Shown piece after piece: positions 1-6,005 of a DNA stretch of 10,953 bases. Position numbers and translations under genes: made by a program. How positions within the stretch are numbered: position 1 is the stretch's first letter; the number at the start of each line of letters is the position of its first letter. Source of the stretch: Alphaproteobacteria bacterium (GTDB lineage Bacteria; Pseudomonadota; Alphaproteobacteria; UBA6615); contig JAEPNS010000024.1 in assembly GCA_017643325.1 (NCBI GenBank), forward strand, positions 6,828-17,780, written 5' to 3'. The notes beneath the pieces are model-generated. The model was not told where the DNA came from, did no database searches, and saw only the letters and a program-made list of their open reading frames with translations.

Positions 1-690
1 TTCCGGGTTGTCCTTGAGCCAGGCGCCGTTGGCGATGATCGAGTTGCCGTACGGGTTGAAGCCGAGGTCACGCAGGGCCACGAAGCCCATGTCGTCGCCC
101 AGGATGCGCTGCCAGATGTAGTGCGTGTTGTAGAACTGGGTCGTCGCGTCGATGGAGCCCGCTTCCAGCGCGGCCATCTTTGCATTCGGCTTCACGTTCA
201 CGAACTTCACTTCGTCCGGCTTGATGTCCAGCACCTTCGCGATGGCCGGCCACATCTGGCGCGCCGCGTCGAACGGCGGGTTGCCGATGGTGCGGCCCTT
301 GAGATCGTCGAAGCTCGCGATGCCCGAGGATTTCTTCCAGTACAGGCCGTAAGGCGAGTTCGCGTAGATGTTCATCACTGCGACAAGGTCCGCGCCCTTG
401 CCGCGCGCCTGCAGCGCCGTCGGCAGGTCGGCAATCCCGAGCTGGTTGCGGCCGACGCCCACCTTCTTGGCCGACGCGCCCGAACCGGTGCCGTCCTCGA
501 TCACCAGGTCGATGCCCGCATCCTTGTACCAGCCCTGTTCGCGCGCCCAGTAGATCGGCGCGTGGTCGCCGCCCGGCACCCAGTTCAGGACGAAGTTGAT
601 GGTTTCCTCGGCCTGGGCCTGCGCCGCGCCGAGCGTGCTCGCAACCGCGATGGCCGCGCCGGCGAGCAGGGTTTTCACATGTCCGTTCAT
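1..690 (-). CDS. ABC transporter substrate-binding protein, NMT1/THI5-TauA type (3' end cut by window edge)
   Basis: Periplasmic binding protein that would capture the substrate for the permease and ATPase encoded divergently next to it. The frame is open for 230 codons from ATG at 690 to the window edge, so the C-terminal part is missing. Residues 1-27 form a Sec signal peptide: a Lys near the start, an Ala/Leu-rich core and an A-Q-A cleavage site before E-E-T. The mature start reads INFVLNWVPGGDHAPIYWA, the typical opening of NMT1/THI5-like proteins (families that bind HMP-type pyrimidines, riboflavin, taurine or aromatic sulfonates). It is followed by the expected GIADLPTAL and FDDLKGRTIGNPP segments. 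A GGAGGAG ribosome site (702-708) lies 11 bases upstream of the start. Expression is probably controlled by the palindrome at 771-790. The ligand is unknown; the family assignment is strong. Confidence 0.9.
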   Translation of the reverse strand, partial: MNGHVKTLLAGAAIAVASTLGAAQAQAEETINFVLNWVPGGDHAPIYWAREQGWYKDAGIDLVIEDGTGSGASAKKVGVGRNQLGIADLPTALQARGKGADLVAVMNIYANSPYGLYWKKSSGIASFDDLKGRTIGNPPFDAARQMWPAIAKVLDIKPDEVKFVNVKPNAKMAALEAGSIDATTQFYNTHYIWQRILGDDMGFVALRDLGFNPYGNSIIANGAWLKDNPE

Positions 691-748
691 GGCTATGCTG
701 TCTCCTCCATGTTCGATCCCGGCGCGTTCCGGCCGGTTTCTGGCAGGC

Positions 749-776
749 ATTATAAACAAGTCTTGAGCGCAAGTAA
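749..776 (-). promoter_or_regulatory. Candidate promoter for the substrate-binding protein gene
   Basis: On the minus strand a perfect TATAAT lies at 749-754. The hexamer one 16-base spacer upstream, TTACTT at 771-776, is a poor -35. The -10 lies about 60 bases before the ATG at 690. The -35 region falls inside the palindrome at 771-790, so a protein bound there would block polymerase. The promoter assignment rests on motif reading alone. Confidence 0.5.
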
Positions 777-791
777 CCAGTTAGTTATGTT
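763..791 (+). promoter_or_regulatory. Candidate sigma-70-like promoter for the permease-ATPase operon
   Basis: TTGAGC at 763-768 and TATGTT at 786-791 are separated by exactly 17 bases, about 27 bases before the permease ATG. The palindrome at 771-790 fills the spacer and overlaps the -10, which is a classic repressor position. Confidence 0.5.
771..790. promoter_or_regulatory. Palindromic operator copy 1 (shared by the divergent importer genes)
   Basis: The arms are AAGTAACCAG and TTAGTTATGT, centred at 780.5. The left arm matches copies 2-4 almost exactly; the right arm is the most degenerate of the four, keeping GTTA. It lies between the binding-protein gene (minus) and the permease gene (plus) and overlaps both predicted promoters, so one bound dimer could control the whole importer. 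The likely binding protein is the TetR regulator encoded at 4434-5087. Confidence 0.7.
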
Positions 792-817
792 CCGCGCAAC
801 CTTGGGAGGGGCCTCAC

Positions 818-1579
818 ATGTCGGCTGATACTTGGCGCAAGATTTCGATCGCGGTCGCGGTGCATGTCGCGTTTGTCGCGGTCTGGTGGCTGGCGGTGAT
901 TCTCGCCGATGTACCGGAGTTCATCCTGCCGACGCCCTGGCTGGCGCTGCAGACGCTGGGCGAGGAGAACTACAACTGGGTGCGCCACTTCTCGATCACC
1001 GCGCAGGAGATCTTCGGCGGCTACATCCTCGCCGTCGTCGTCGGCGTGACCTTTGCCGTGCTGACCACCTGGTCGCGGCGGCTCGACGAGATGCTCACGC
1101 CGCTGCTGGTCACGCTCAACATGATTCCCAAGGTGGCGATGGCGCCGCTGTTCATCGTCTGGCTGCGCTTCGGCATCCAGACCAACATCGTCATCACCTT
1201 CACGATCTGCTTCTTCCCGATCCTGCTGAACACTGCGCGCGGGCTGCGCGAGGTCGAGCCCGAGCTGCTCGACCTCGTGAAATCGCTGCACGGGAACCGC
1301 TGGCAGGTGTTCACCAAGATCCAGCTTCCCGGCGCGCTGCCCTATGTTTTCTCGGGCATGAAGGTGGCGACGGTGCTCGCCGTCGCGGGCGCGATCGTGG
1401 GCGAGTTCATCCAGTCCGACGGCGGGCTGGGCTGGTTCATGCTGATTACCCAGGAGGCGCTGAACACCGATGCGATGGTGATGGCGCTGATGCTGGTGAC
1501 CCTGATCGGGGTGCTTCTCTACGGCTCGGTGATCCTGCTCGAACGCATCTTCGTCGTGCAGGACGCGCGGGTGGAATAG
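818..1579 (+). CDS. ABC transporter permease, NitT/TauT (SsuC/TauC-like) type
   Basis: Inner-membrane subunit of the importer; 253 residues is the normal family length. About six hydrophobic segments are visible, including residues 9-30, 65-84, 95-116, 121-140, 183-197 and 219-241. The EAA loop that docks onto the ATPase is clear at about 144-181: E-V-E-P-E-L-L, then a conserved Gly (LHGN), then KIQLPGALPYVFSGMK. ATG 818 is chosen because GGGAGGG at 804-810 lies 7 bases upstream. The ATPase gene follows after 4 bases, so the two are co-transcribed. The binding protein is encoded divergently. This ABC class usually imports sulfonates, nitrate, pyrimidines or aromatic acids rather than sugars; the substrate here is not identifiable. 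Confidence 0.93.
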   Translation: MSADTWRKISIAVAVHVAFVAVWWLAVILADVPEFILPTPWLALQTLGEENYNWVRHFSITAQEIFGGYILAVVVGVTFAVLTTWSRRLDEMLTPLLVTLNMIPKVAMAPLFIVWLRFGIQTNIVITFTICFFPILLNTARGLREVEPELLDLVKSLHGNRWQVFTKIQLPGALPYVFSGMKVATVLAVAGAIVGEFIQSDGGLGWFMLITQEALNTDAMVMALMLVTLIGVLLYGSVILLERIFVVQDARVE

Positions 1580-1583
1580 CGCG

Positions 1584-2348
1584 ATGTCCGAGGCCTTCAT
1601 TTCGCTCAAGGACGTCCGCAAGGTCTACCGCACGCGCACCGAGGAATTCGAGGCGATCCAGTCGATCACCATGGACGTTCAGGCGGGCGAGCTGGTGAGC
1701 ATCGTCGGGCCGTCGGGCTGCGGCAAGAGCACGCTGCTCAAGATCCTCGCGGGCCTGCACCCGCATGACGGCGGCGACGTGCGGATCGGCTCGGCGGCCG
1801 AGCCCTTCGATCCCTCGCGCGACATCGGGATGGTGTTCCAGCAGCCGCTGCTGCTGAAGTGGCGGCGCATCCGCGAGAACGTGCTGCTGCCGGCGGAAAT
1901 CCTCGGCCTGCCGAAGAAGGAGGCGCGCGAGCGCGCGGACGACCTCTTGCAGATGGTCGGCCTCGCCGGTTTCGAGCAGAGCTATCCCTACGAGCTGTCC
2001 GGCGGGATGCAGCAGCGCGCGGCCATTGCCCGGGCGCTTGTGCACGACCCGAAGCTGATCCTGATGGACGAGCCGTTCGGCGCGCTCGACGCGCTGACCC
2101 GCGAGCGGATGAACATCGAGCTGCTGCGCATCTGGCAGGAGAGCCAGAAGACGATCCTCTTCGTGACCCACGGCATCCAGGAGGCGGTGTTCCTGGGCTC
2201 GCACGTCGCGGTGATGACCTCCGGCCCGGCTCGTCTGGCCGAGCACATGGAGATCGACCTCCCCGAGGACCGCGATCTCGCGATAAAGACCGACGAGAAG
2301 TTCGGCGAGTACACCCGCCACATCTACAAGCTGCTCGACCTCGACTGA
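1584..2348 (+). CDS. ABC transporter ATP-binding protein, NitT/TauT (SsuB/TauB-like) type
   Basis: Cytoplasmic ATPase that powers the importer; 254 residues. All nucleotide-binding motifs are intact: Walker A GPSGCGKST (42-50), Q-loop VFQQP (about 84-88), signature LSGGMQQR (138-145), Walker B LILMDEP (158-164) followed by the FGALD D-loop, and switch His196 in FVTHGIQEA. The short length without a C-terminal regulatory domain fits the TauB/SsuB group. Its ATG lies 4 bases after the permease stop. The stop is 9 bases from the stop of the convergent enoyl reductase gene, leaving no room for a separate terminator. Confidence 0.95.
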   Translation: MSEAFISLKDVRKVYRTRTEEFEAIQSITMDVQAGELVSIVGPSGCGKSTLLKILAGLHPHDGGDVRIGSAAEPFDPSRDIGMVFQQPLLLKWRRIRENVLLPAEILGLPKKEARERADDLLQMVGLAGFEQSYPYELSGGMQQRAAIARALVHDPKLILMDEPFGALDALTRERMNIELLRIWQESQKTILFVTHGIQEAVFLGSHVAVMTSGPARLAEHMEIDLPEDRDLAIKTDEKFGEYTRHIYKLLDLD

Positions 2349-2357
2349 ACCGCGCCG

Positions 2358-3125
2358 TCAATCGACGATGTTGGCTCCGTTGTCGACATAGACGACATTG
2401 CCCGTCATCCCGTCCGCCTGGTCCGAGGCCAGGAAGGCCGCGACCCCGCCGATCTGCTCGATGGTGACCAGCGCGTGGCGCGGCGCCTTGGCGGCGGCGC
2501 GCTCCATCAGCTCGTCGAACCGGTCGATCCCGGACGCGGCCCGGGTTTTCAGTGGGCCCGGTGAGATCGCGTAGACACGGATGTTCCCCGGCCCGAGTTC
2601 CGCGGCCATGTAGCGCACGCTGGCCTCCAGTGCCGCCTTCACGGGACCCATCAGGTTGTAGTTGTCGACGACTTTCTCGGCGCCGTAGTAGCTCATGGTC
2701 ATCAGCGCGCCGCCGTCGGTCATCAGCGGCTCGGCGTGGCGGGCCATGCGGATGAACGAATGGCACGACACGTTCATCGCCATGTCGAATCCCTCGCGCG
2801 AGCAGTCCGTGACCCGCCCGTGCAAATCCTCGCGTGGCGCGAACGCGACCGAATGGAGCAGGAAGTCGAGCCTGCCCCAGGACTGTCCGAGGCGCGCGAA
2901 CAGTTGTCGCACCTGTCCCGGTTCGCGCACGTCGCAGGGAAGGAAGAGCTCTGCCTCGAGCGCCTCGGCGAGCGGTTGCACATGGGCGCGCGCCTTGTCG
3001 TTGAGGTAGGTGACGGCAAGATCCGCGCCCGCGGCGCGGAACGCCGCGGCGCAGCCGAACGCGATCGACCGGTCGTTGGCGATTCCGACAACGAGGCCAT
3101 TCTTGCCGGATAGGTCGGGGGGCAT
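2358..3125 (-). CDS. Enoyl-[acyl-carrier-protein] reductase, FabI-like (SDR fold)
   Basis: NAD(P)H-dependent reductase of the FabI branch of the short-chain dehydrogenase fold; 255 residues. The N-terminal nucleotide loop reads GIANDRSIAFG (14-24), the FabI-specific form of the Rossmann glycine motif. The catalytic set falls at Tyr146, Tyr156 and Lys163 within SYYGAEKVVDNYNLMGPVKA, the same positions as in E. coli FabI. The C-terminus has the usual TGNVVYVDNG. The segment HSVAFAP has Ala where E. coli has Gly93. The ATG at 3125 has GGAG 6 bases upstream. It lies 107 bases downstream of core-MetE on the same strand but has no copy of the GTAACC palindrome. It may be a second, specialised FabI rather than the housekeeping one, because its neighbours are catabolic; this is an inference. 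Confidence 0.88.
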   Translation of the reverse strand: MPPDLSGKNGLVVGIANDRSIAFGCAAAFRAAGADLAVTYLNDKARAHVQPLAEALEAELFLPCDVREPGQVRQLFARLGQSWGRLDFLLHSVAFAPREDLHGRVTDCSREGFDMAMNVSCHSFIRMARHAEPLMTDGGALMTMSYYGAEKVVDNYNLMGPVKAALEASVRYMAAELGPGNIRVYAISPGPLKTRAASGIDRFDELMERAAAKAPRHALVTIEQIGGVAAFLASDQADGMTGNVVYVDNGANIVD

Positions 3126-3232
3126 GGCACGCTCCGGATCTGGGTATCAGGACTCCGGGGCTCTAATGCGCGGTGTGTGTTACAGGCGCATGTGCGCAGC
3201 GCGGCAAAATTGTCGCAGGTGGCGAAAGTCCG
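3126..3232. other. Intergenic gap between core-MetE and the FabI-like gene
   Basis: A 107-base gap. Positions 3201-3216 form an imperfect 16-base inverted repeat (GCGGCAAA/ATTGTCGC, 6 of 8 pairs) just after the core-MetE stop on the minus strand. It differs from the GTAACC palindrome and could be another regulatory site or a weak hairpin. No T-run terminator is seen, so read-through from core-MetE into fabI is possible. Confidence 0.3.
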
Positions 3233-4267
3233 TCAGGCCACCCGCGGCGCGTCGGCCTTGCGGCCCTCGTAGAGGTCGCGGCCCTCGACCAGCGCGCGGA
3301 TCTTCCCGTCGGCGATGGCGCGTGGCAGCATCCAGAATCCGCAGTCGGGATTGATGTAGGTGACACGACCCTCGCCGAGCGCGTTCTCGGCATGCTCGAG
3401 CGCGCGGGCGATCTCCTCGGCGCTCTCGATCTGGGTCTGCTTGATGTCGACCACGCCCAGGCCGAGTCCCAGGCCCTCGCGCAAATCCCTGAACGCCACC
3501 AGCTCCTCGACCGGGCGGTGGGCGTTCTCCATGACGATGTGATCGGCGTGCAGCGCGTTGAGATAGCTGATCAGCTTGTCCCAGCTGCCGCGCTGGATCG
3601 ACTGGCCGCCGTAGTTCCCGAAACAGAGGTGCACGGCTGGCGTGCCCTTGACCGCATCTAGCACCCGGTTGATGGCCTCGGCCGCCCATTCCCACTCGTC
3701 GGGGCTGCCAGGCAGGTTCGCCTCGTCGAGTTGGACCACCTCGGCATCGATGTGGCTGACCTGTTCGGCCAGCACGTCGGCGATGGCAAGCGCGAGTTCG
3801 GCGGTGTCCCTGTAGTGCTCGTTCTTGAGCGTCTTGGCGAGCATGTGCGGGCCGGTCAGGGTGAACTTGAGCGGCTTGGTCGCCAGCGCGTGCGCGCGCA
3901 TCGCCGCGTTCGGCAGGTCCAGCGTCCCGTGGCCGACCGGGCCGTCGACGACCCCCGGCGGCTTGGCGCGGAAGCCCATCCCGGCCTGGCTGCGGTAGGC
4001 GATGATCTCCTCGAAGCTGATCTCGGTGCGCACGCCCGACATCGGCACGACGAAATACTCGATCATGCCGTTGGTCTCGGGGTGGTTCACGTCGAAGCGG
4101 TAGAGCTCGCCGTCGCACACGACGTCGATGCCGGCCGCCTCCTGGGTCGCGATCACGGTGCGCGTCGCGTCGGTCAGCGCCTGCGCGGTCGGTGCGGCCA
4201 CGAGCCAGGCGGGAATCGGGTATGATCCGACCACGGTGGTCTTGATGCGGGGTTCGTTGGCGCTCAT
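3233..4267 (-). CDS. Stand-alone MetE C-domain protein (cobalamin-independent methionine synthase / core-MetE family)
   Basis: A zinc-dependent methyltransferase-like TIM barrel of 344 residues, about half of full MetE; the N-terminal MetE barrel is absent. The family opening VGSYPIP (13-19) and CDGE (51-54) are present. The four zinc ligands of MetE can all be assigned: His213 and Cys215 (VHLCFGN), Glu247 (VMENAH) and Cys309 (INPDCGFWMLPR). It is therefore probably a working thiol-activating methyltransferase. The methyl donor need not be methyl-folate: similar short MetE-like proteins are often linked to catabolic or demethylation clusters. The start ATG 4267 has AGGGAGG (4276-4282) 8 bases upstream. 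It diverges from the TetR gene with palindrome copy 2 between them, so it is probably repressed by that protein. Confidence 0.88.
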   Translation of the reverse strand: MSANEPRIKTTVVGSYPIPAWLVAAPTAQALTDATRTVIATQEAAGIDVVCDGELYRFDVNHPETNGMIEYFVVPMSGVRTEISFEEIIAYRSQAGMGFRAKPPGVVDGPVGHGTLDLPNAAMRAHALATKPLKFTLTGPHMLAKTLKNEHYRDTAELALAIADVLAEQVSHIDAEVVQLDEANLPGSPDEWEWAAEAINRVLDAVKGTPAVHLCFGNYGGQSIQRGSWDKLISYLNALHADHIVMENAHRPVEELVAFRDLREGLGLGLGVVDIKQTQIESAEEIARALEHAENALGEGRVTYINPDCGFWMLPRAIADGKIRALVEGRDLYEGRKADAPRVA

Positions 4268-4330
4268 GGGGCCGGCCTCCCTGATGCGGCCATCCGTCGG
4301 GTCGGTGGCCTGCGTTGCCGTTGTTGTGCT

Positions 4331-4350
4331 AAGTAACCAATTGGTGACTT
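4331..4350. promoter_or_regulatory. Palindromic operator copy 2 (core-MetE / TetR divergent region)
   Basis: The arms AAGTAACCAA and TTGGTGACTT are centred at 4340.5 and agree at 9 of 10 pairs, making this one of the two most symmetrical copies. It lies 63 bases before the core-MetE ATG and 83 bases before the chosen TetR start. This fits autoregulation of the TetR gene plus control of core-MetE. No convincing -35/-10 pair was found for either direction here. Confidence 0.75.
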
Positions 4351-4371
4351 GAAGCTAGGCGAGGCCCCCTC

Positions 4372-4395
4372 GGGCTGTCAACTTGGGCTGTCAAC
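4372..4395 (+). repeat. Tandem direct repeat in the tetR leader
   Basis: GGGCTGTCAAC occurs at 4372-4382 and again at 4385-4395, a 13-base period with TT between the copies. It lies between operator copy 2 and the TetR start, and may be a slippage duplication or part of the untranslated leader. No function is assigned. Confidence 0.6.
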
Positions 4396-4433
4396 GCGGG
4401 CGCATGCGGATGGGCATGCGGGAGGACGATGCG

Positions 4434-5087
4434 GTGAGCGATCGCAAGCGGAACACGAAGGAAGTGCGCCGGCGCGACCCGGATGCCTCGCGGGAGCGCA
4501 TCCTCGCCGCCGCCACGGCGGAGTTCGCGTCCAAGGGTTTCGGCGCCGCGCGCGTCGACGAGATCGCCCGCCGCGCGGGCATCAACAAGCGCATGCTCTA
4601 TCACTACTTCGGCAACAAGGACGACCTGTTCCGCGCTGCGCTGGAGGAGATCTACGACGACATCTGCTTCTCCGGTACCGCGCTCGACTTCGATTCCATG
4701 ACGCCGCGCGAGGGCATCATCGCCCTGGTCGACTTCGTCGGGGACTACTACCTCGACCACCCGGAATCGATCGCGCTGCTGAACACGGAAAACCTCCACG
4801 AGGCGCGGCACCTGAAGTCATCGAAGCACGCGCGTCTGATGCACCCGCCCTTCGAGACCGCGATCGACAATCTGATGAAGCGCGGTGTCGACGCCGGCGA
4901 CTTCCATCCGGGCATCGATCCGGTCGACCTTTATATCTCGATCGTCGGGCTGATCTACTACTACCTGTCCAACAGCGCGACCTTGTCCGTCGCCTTTGAG
5001 CGCAACCTGCGTGACCCCGGCGAACTGACGCGCTGGCGCGAGCATGTGCGCACCGTGATCGGACGCTTCGTCTTCGTCGCGCCGTAG
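4434..5087 (+). CDS. TetR/AcrR-family transcriptional regulator, likely repressor of this cluster
   Basis: Cytoplasmic DNA-binding protein of 217 residues. The N-terminal TetR helix-turn-helix is clear at about residues 20-65: RERILAAATAEFASKGFGAARVDEIARRAGINKRMLYHYFGNKDDLF. The rest is the all-helical ligand-binding and dimer domain, typical in length. The frame is open further upstream (TTG 4383, ATGs at 4404, 4410 and 4416), but GTG 4434 is chosen because GGGAGGA (4420-4426) lies 7 bases before it and the protein then starts a usual distance ahead of the first helix. It diverges from core-MetE with operator copy 2 between them, as expected for an autoregulated TetR. The same palindrome stands before the importer, dioxygenase and dehydrogenase genes, so it is the prime candidate to bind all four. 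The inducer is unknown. Function strong, exact start moderate. Confidence 0.9.
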   Translation: MSDRKRNTKEVRRRDPDASRERILAAATAEFASKGFGAARVDEIARRAGINKRMLYHYFGNKDDLFRAALEEIYDDICFSGTALDFDSMTPREGIIALVDFVGDYYLDHPESIALLNTENLHEARHLKSSKHARLMHPPFETAIDNLMKRGVDAGDFHPGIDPVDLYISIVGLIYYYLSNSATLSVAFERNLRDPGELTRWREHVRTVIGRFVFVAP

Positions 5088-5118
5088 CTCATAAAGGATG
5101 TCCGCATTTCAAACGGCA

Positions 5119-5147
5119 TTGACGGGGACTGCGTTTGACCCTATAAG
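5119..5147 (+). promoter_or_regulatory. Sigma-70-like promoter of the phyH-type gene
   Basis: TTGACG (5119-5124), a 17-base spacer, then TATAAG (5142-5147), a strong match to the housekeeping promoter and unusual in this GC-rich window. The expected transcription start (about 5154) lies at the centre of operator copy 3, so binding there should prevent initiation. Confidence 0.7.
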
Positions 5148-5164
5148 TAACTAATCAGTTACTT
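5145..5164. promoter_or_regulatory. Palindromic operator copy 3 (phyH promoter)
   Basis: The arms AAGTAACTAA and TCAGTTACTT are centred at 5154.5 and match at 9 of 10 pairs. It begins inside the -10 TATAAG and ends just before the ribosome site at 5166-5172, covering the predicted transcription start. Confidence 0.78.
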
Positions 5165-5177
5165 CGGGAGGGTAACG

Positions 5178-5921
5178 ATGGCGCTCGACGACATTCAGCG
5201 GATGATCTACCGGCATGCGGGCCACCTGACGGTGCGCGACGTGTTCGCACCCGAGCGGATGGATGCGGCGATCGACGACATCACGGCCTGGTCGCAGGAG
5301 ACCCTCGAGGCTCTCAGCGAGGAGGAGCGCGCCTGGTATGTCGACGGCGGCGTCACCGGCGCCGAGGTGCTGCGCAAGCTCGACAATCCCCACAACGAGC
5401 GCCCGTTCTTTGCCGAGCTGGCGCGCGATCCGGCGCTGGTCGAGCTCGTGGAAGGCTTCATCGGGCCGGGCGTGTCGGTCTATTTCAGCCAGATCTTCTT
5501 CAAGCCGCCCCATGGCGGCGGGCCGAAGCCGGTGCACCAGGACAACTACTATTTCGGCCCGAGCGACCTGGAAGGCGTGGTCACCGCCTGGATCGCGCTC
5601 GACGACGCGACGCTGGAGAACGGCTGCCTGTATTTCGGCGACGGCTCGAACCAGGGACCTGTGTACGGACACGTCGCGCCCGAAGACGAACCCTACAATC
5701 TCCAGGTGCCCGAAGGGATCGCGGTGCTGCAGCCGATGTCGCCGGCGCCGGTGTCCAAGGGCGGGGTGTCCTTCCACCATGGCAACACCTTCCACCGATC
5801 GTCGGACAACCAGTCCGACCGCTGGCGGCGCGCCTGCGCATTTCATTTCGTGCGCAACGACGTGCGCTTCGTGGAACCGGCGCTGCCCTACGACCACGAC
5901 CTGGTGATGCAGGTGTCGTGA
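5178..5921 (+). CDS. PhyH-family Fe(II)/2-oxoglutarate-dependent dioxygenase
   Basis: Cytoplasmic non-haem iron oxygenase of 247 residues that should couple 2-oxoglutarate decarboxylation to hydroxylation of a small molecule, or to oxidative removal of a methyl or similar group. The facial triad is His120 and Asp122 (PVHQDNYYF) and distal His206 (FHHGNTFHRSSDN). Arg217 or Arg218 (SDRWRRA) is placed to bind the 2-oxoglutarate carboxylate. The segment TAWIALDDATLENGCLYF is the typical PhyH core strand with the 'NG-L' signature. ATG 5178 has GGGAGGG (5166-5172) 5 bases upstream. It has its own promoter and operator copy 3, so it is a separate unit in the same regulon. Its substrate is unknown; the fold and active site are intact. 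Confidence 0.92.
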   Translation: MALDDIQRMIYRHAGHLTVRDVFAPERMDAAIDDITAWSQETLEALSEEERAWYVDGGVTGAEVLRKLDNPHNERPFFAELARDPALVELVEGFIGPGVSVYFSQIFFKPPHGGGPKPVHQDNYYFGPSDLEGVVTAWIALDDATLENGCLYFGDGSNQGPVYGHVAPEDEPYNLQVPEGIAVLQPMSPAPVSKGGVSFHHGNTFHRSSDNQSDRWRRACAFHFVRNDVRFVEPALPYDHDLVMQVS

Positions 5922-5922
5922 A

Positions 5923-5944
5923 GGCCCGGCATGTTGCACGGGCC
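5923..5944 (+). other. Hairpin after phyH overlapping the next promoter
   Basis: GGCCCG (5923-5928) pairs with CGGGCC (5939-5944); inside it GCA (5929-5931) pairs with TGC (5935-5937), leaving a 3-base loop and one bulged A. It begins one base after the phyH stop codon. No T-run follows, so it is not a standard intrinsic terminator. It contains the -35 (5934-5939) of the next promoter. Confidence 0.4.
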
Positions 5945-5962
5945 AATATCTTGAGGTAGTAA
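5934..5962 (+). promoter_or_regulatory. Sigma-70-like promoter of the Gfo/Idh-DUF993-isomerase operon
   Basis: TTGCAC (5934-5939) and TAGTAA (5957-5962) are separated by exactly 17 bases, about 43 bases before the ATG. The -10 overlaps the left arm of operator copy 4, the same arrangement as at phyH. Confidence 0.6.
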
Positions 5963-5976
5963 CCAAACGGTTACAA
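5957..5976. promoter_or_regulatory. Palindromic operator copy 4 (Gfo/Idh operon promoter)
   Basis: The inner arms GTAACCAA (5959-5966) and ACGGTTAC (5967-5974) are centred at 5966.5, with GTAACC/GGTTAC perfectly paired. It overlaps the -10 and expected transcription start of the downstream four-gene operon. Confidence 0.75.
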
Positions 5977-6005
5977 ACAGCGGCACGCCGCGAAAGGAAC
6001 GGGTC

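Noticed and set aside
68..772. Long minus-strand open frame of 234 residues over the binding-protein gene
   Set aside because: It is an Arg/Gly/Ala-rich shadow in another frame. The true gene in the neighbouring frame has a signal peptide and clear family motifs.
3186..3197. Short near-palindrome GCGCATGTGCGC before the FabI-like gene
   Set aside because: Short GC-rich near-palindromes are expected by chance at this composition; no loop or T-run suggests a terminator.
3179..3207. Possible minus-strand promoter for the FabI-like gene (TTGCCG, 17 bases, TGTAAC), including a single GTAAC half-site
   Set aside because: The -10 match is poor, and the half-site has no paired arm, so it was counted neither as a promoter nor as a fifth operator.
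4383..4433. Extended TetR N-terminus from TTG 4383 or ATG 4404-4416
   Set aside because: These starts lack well-placed ribosome sites, and the added residues are not typical of the family; GTG 4434 fits better.
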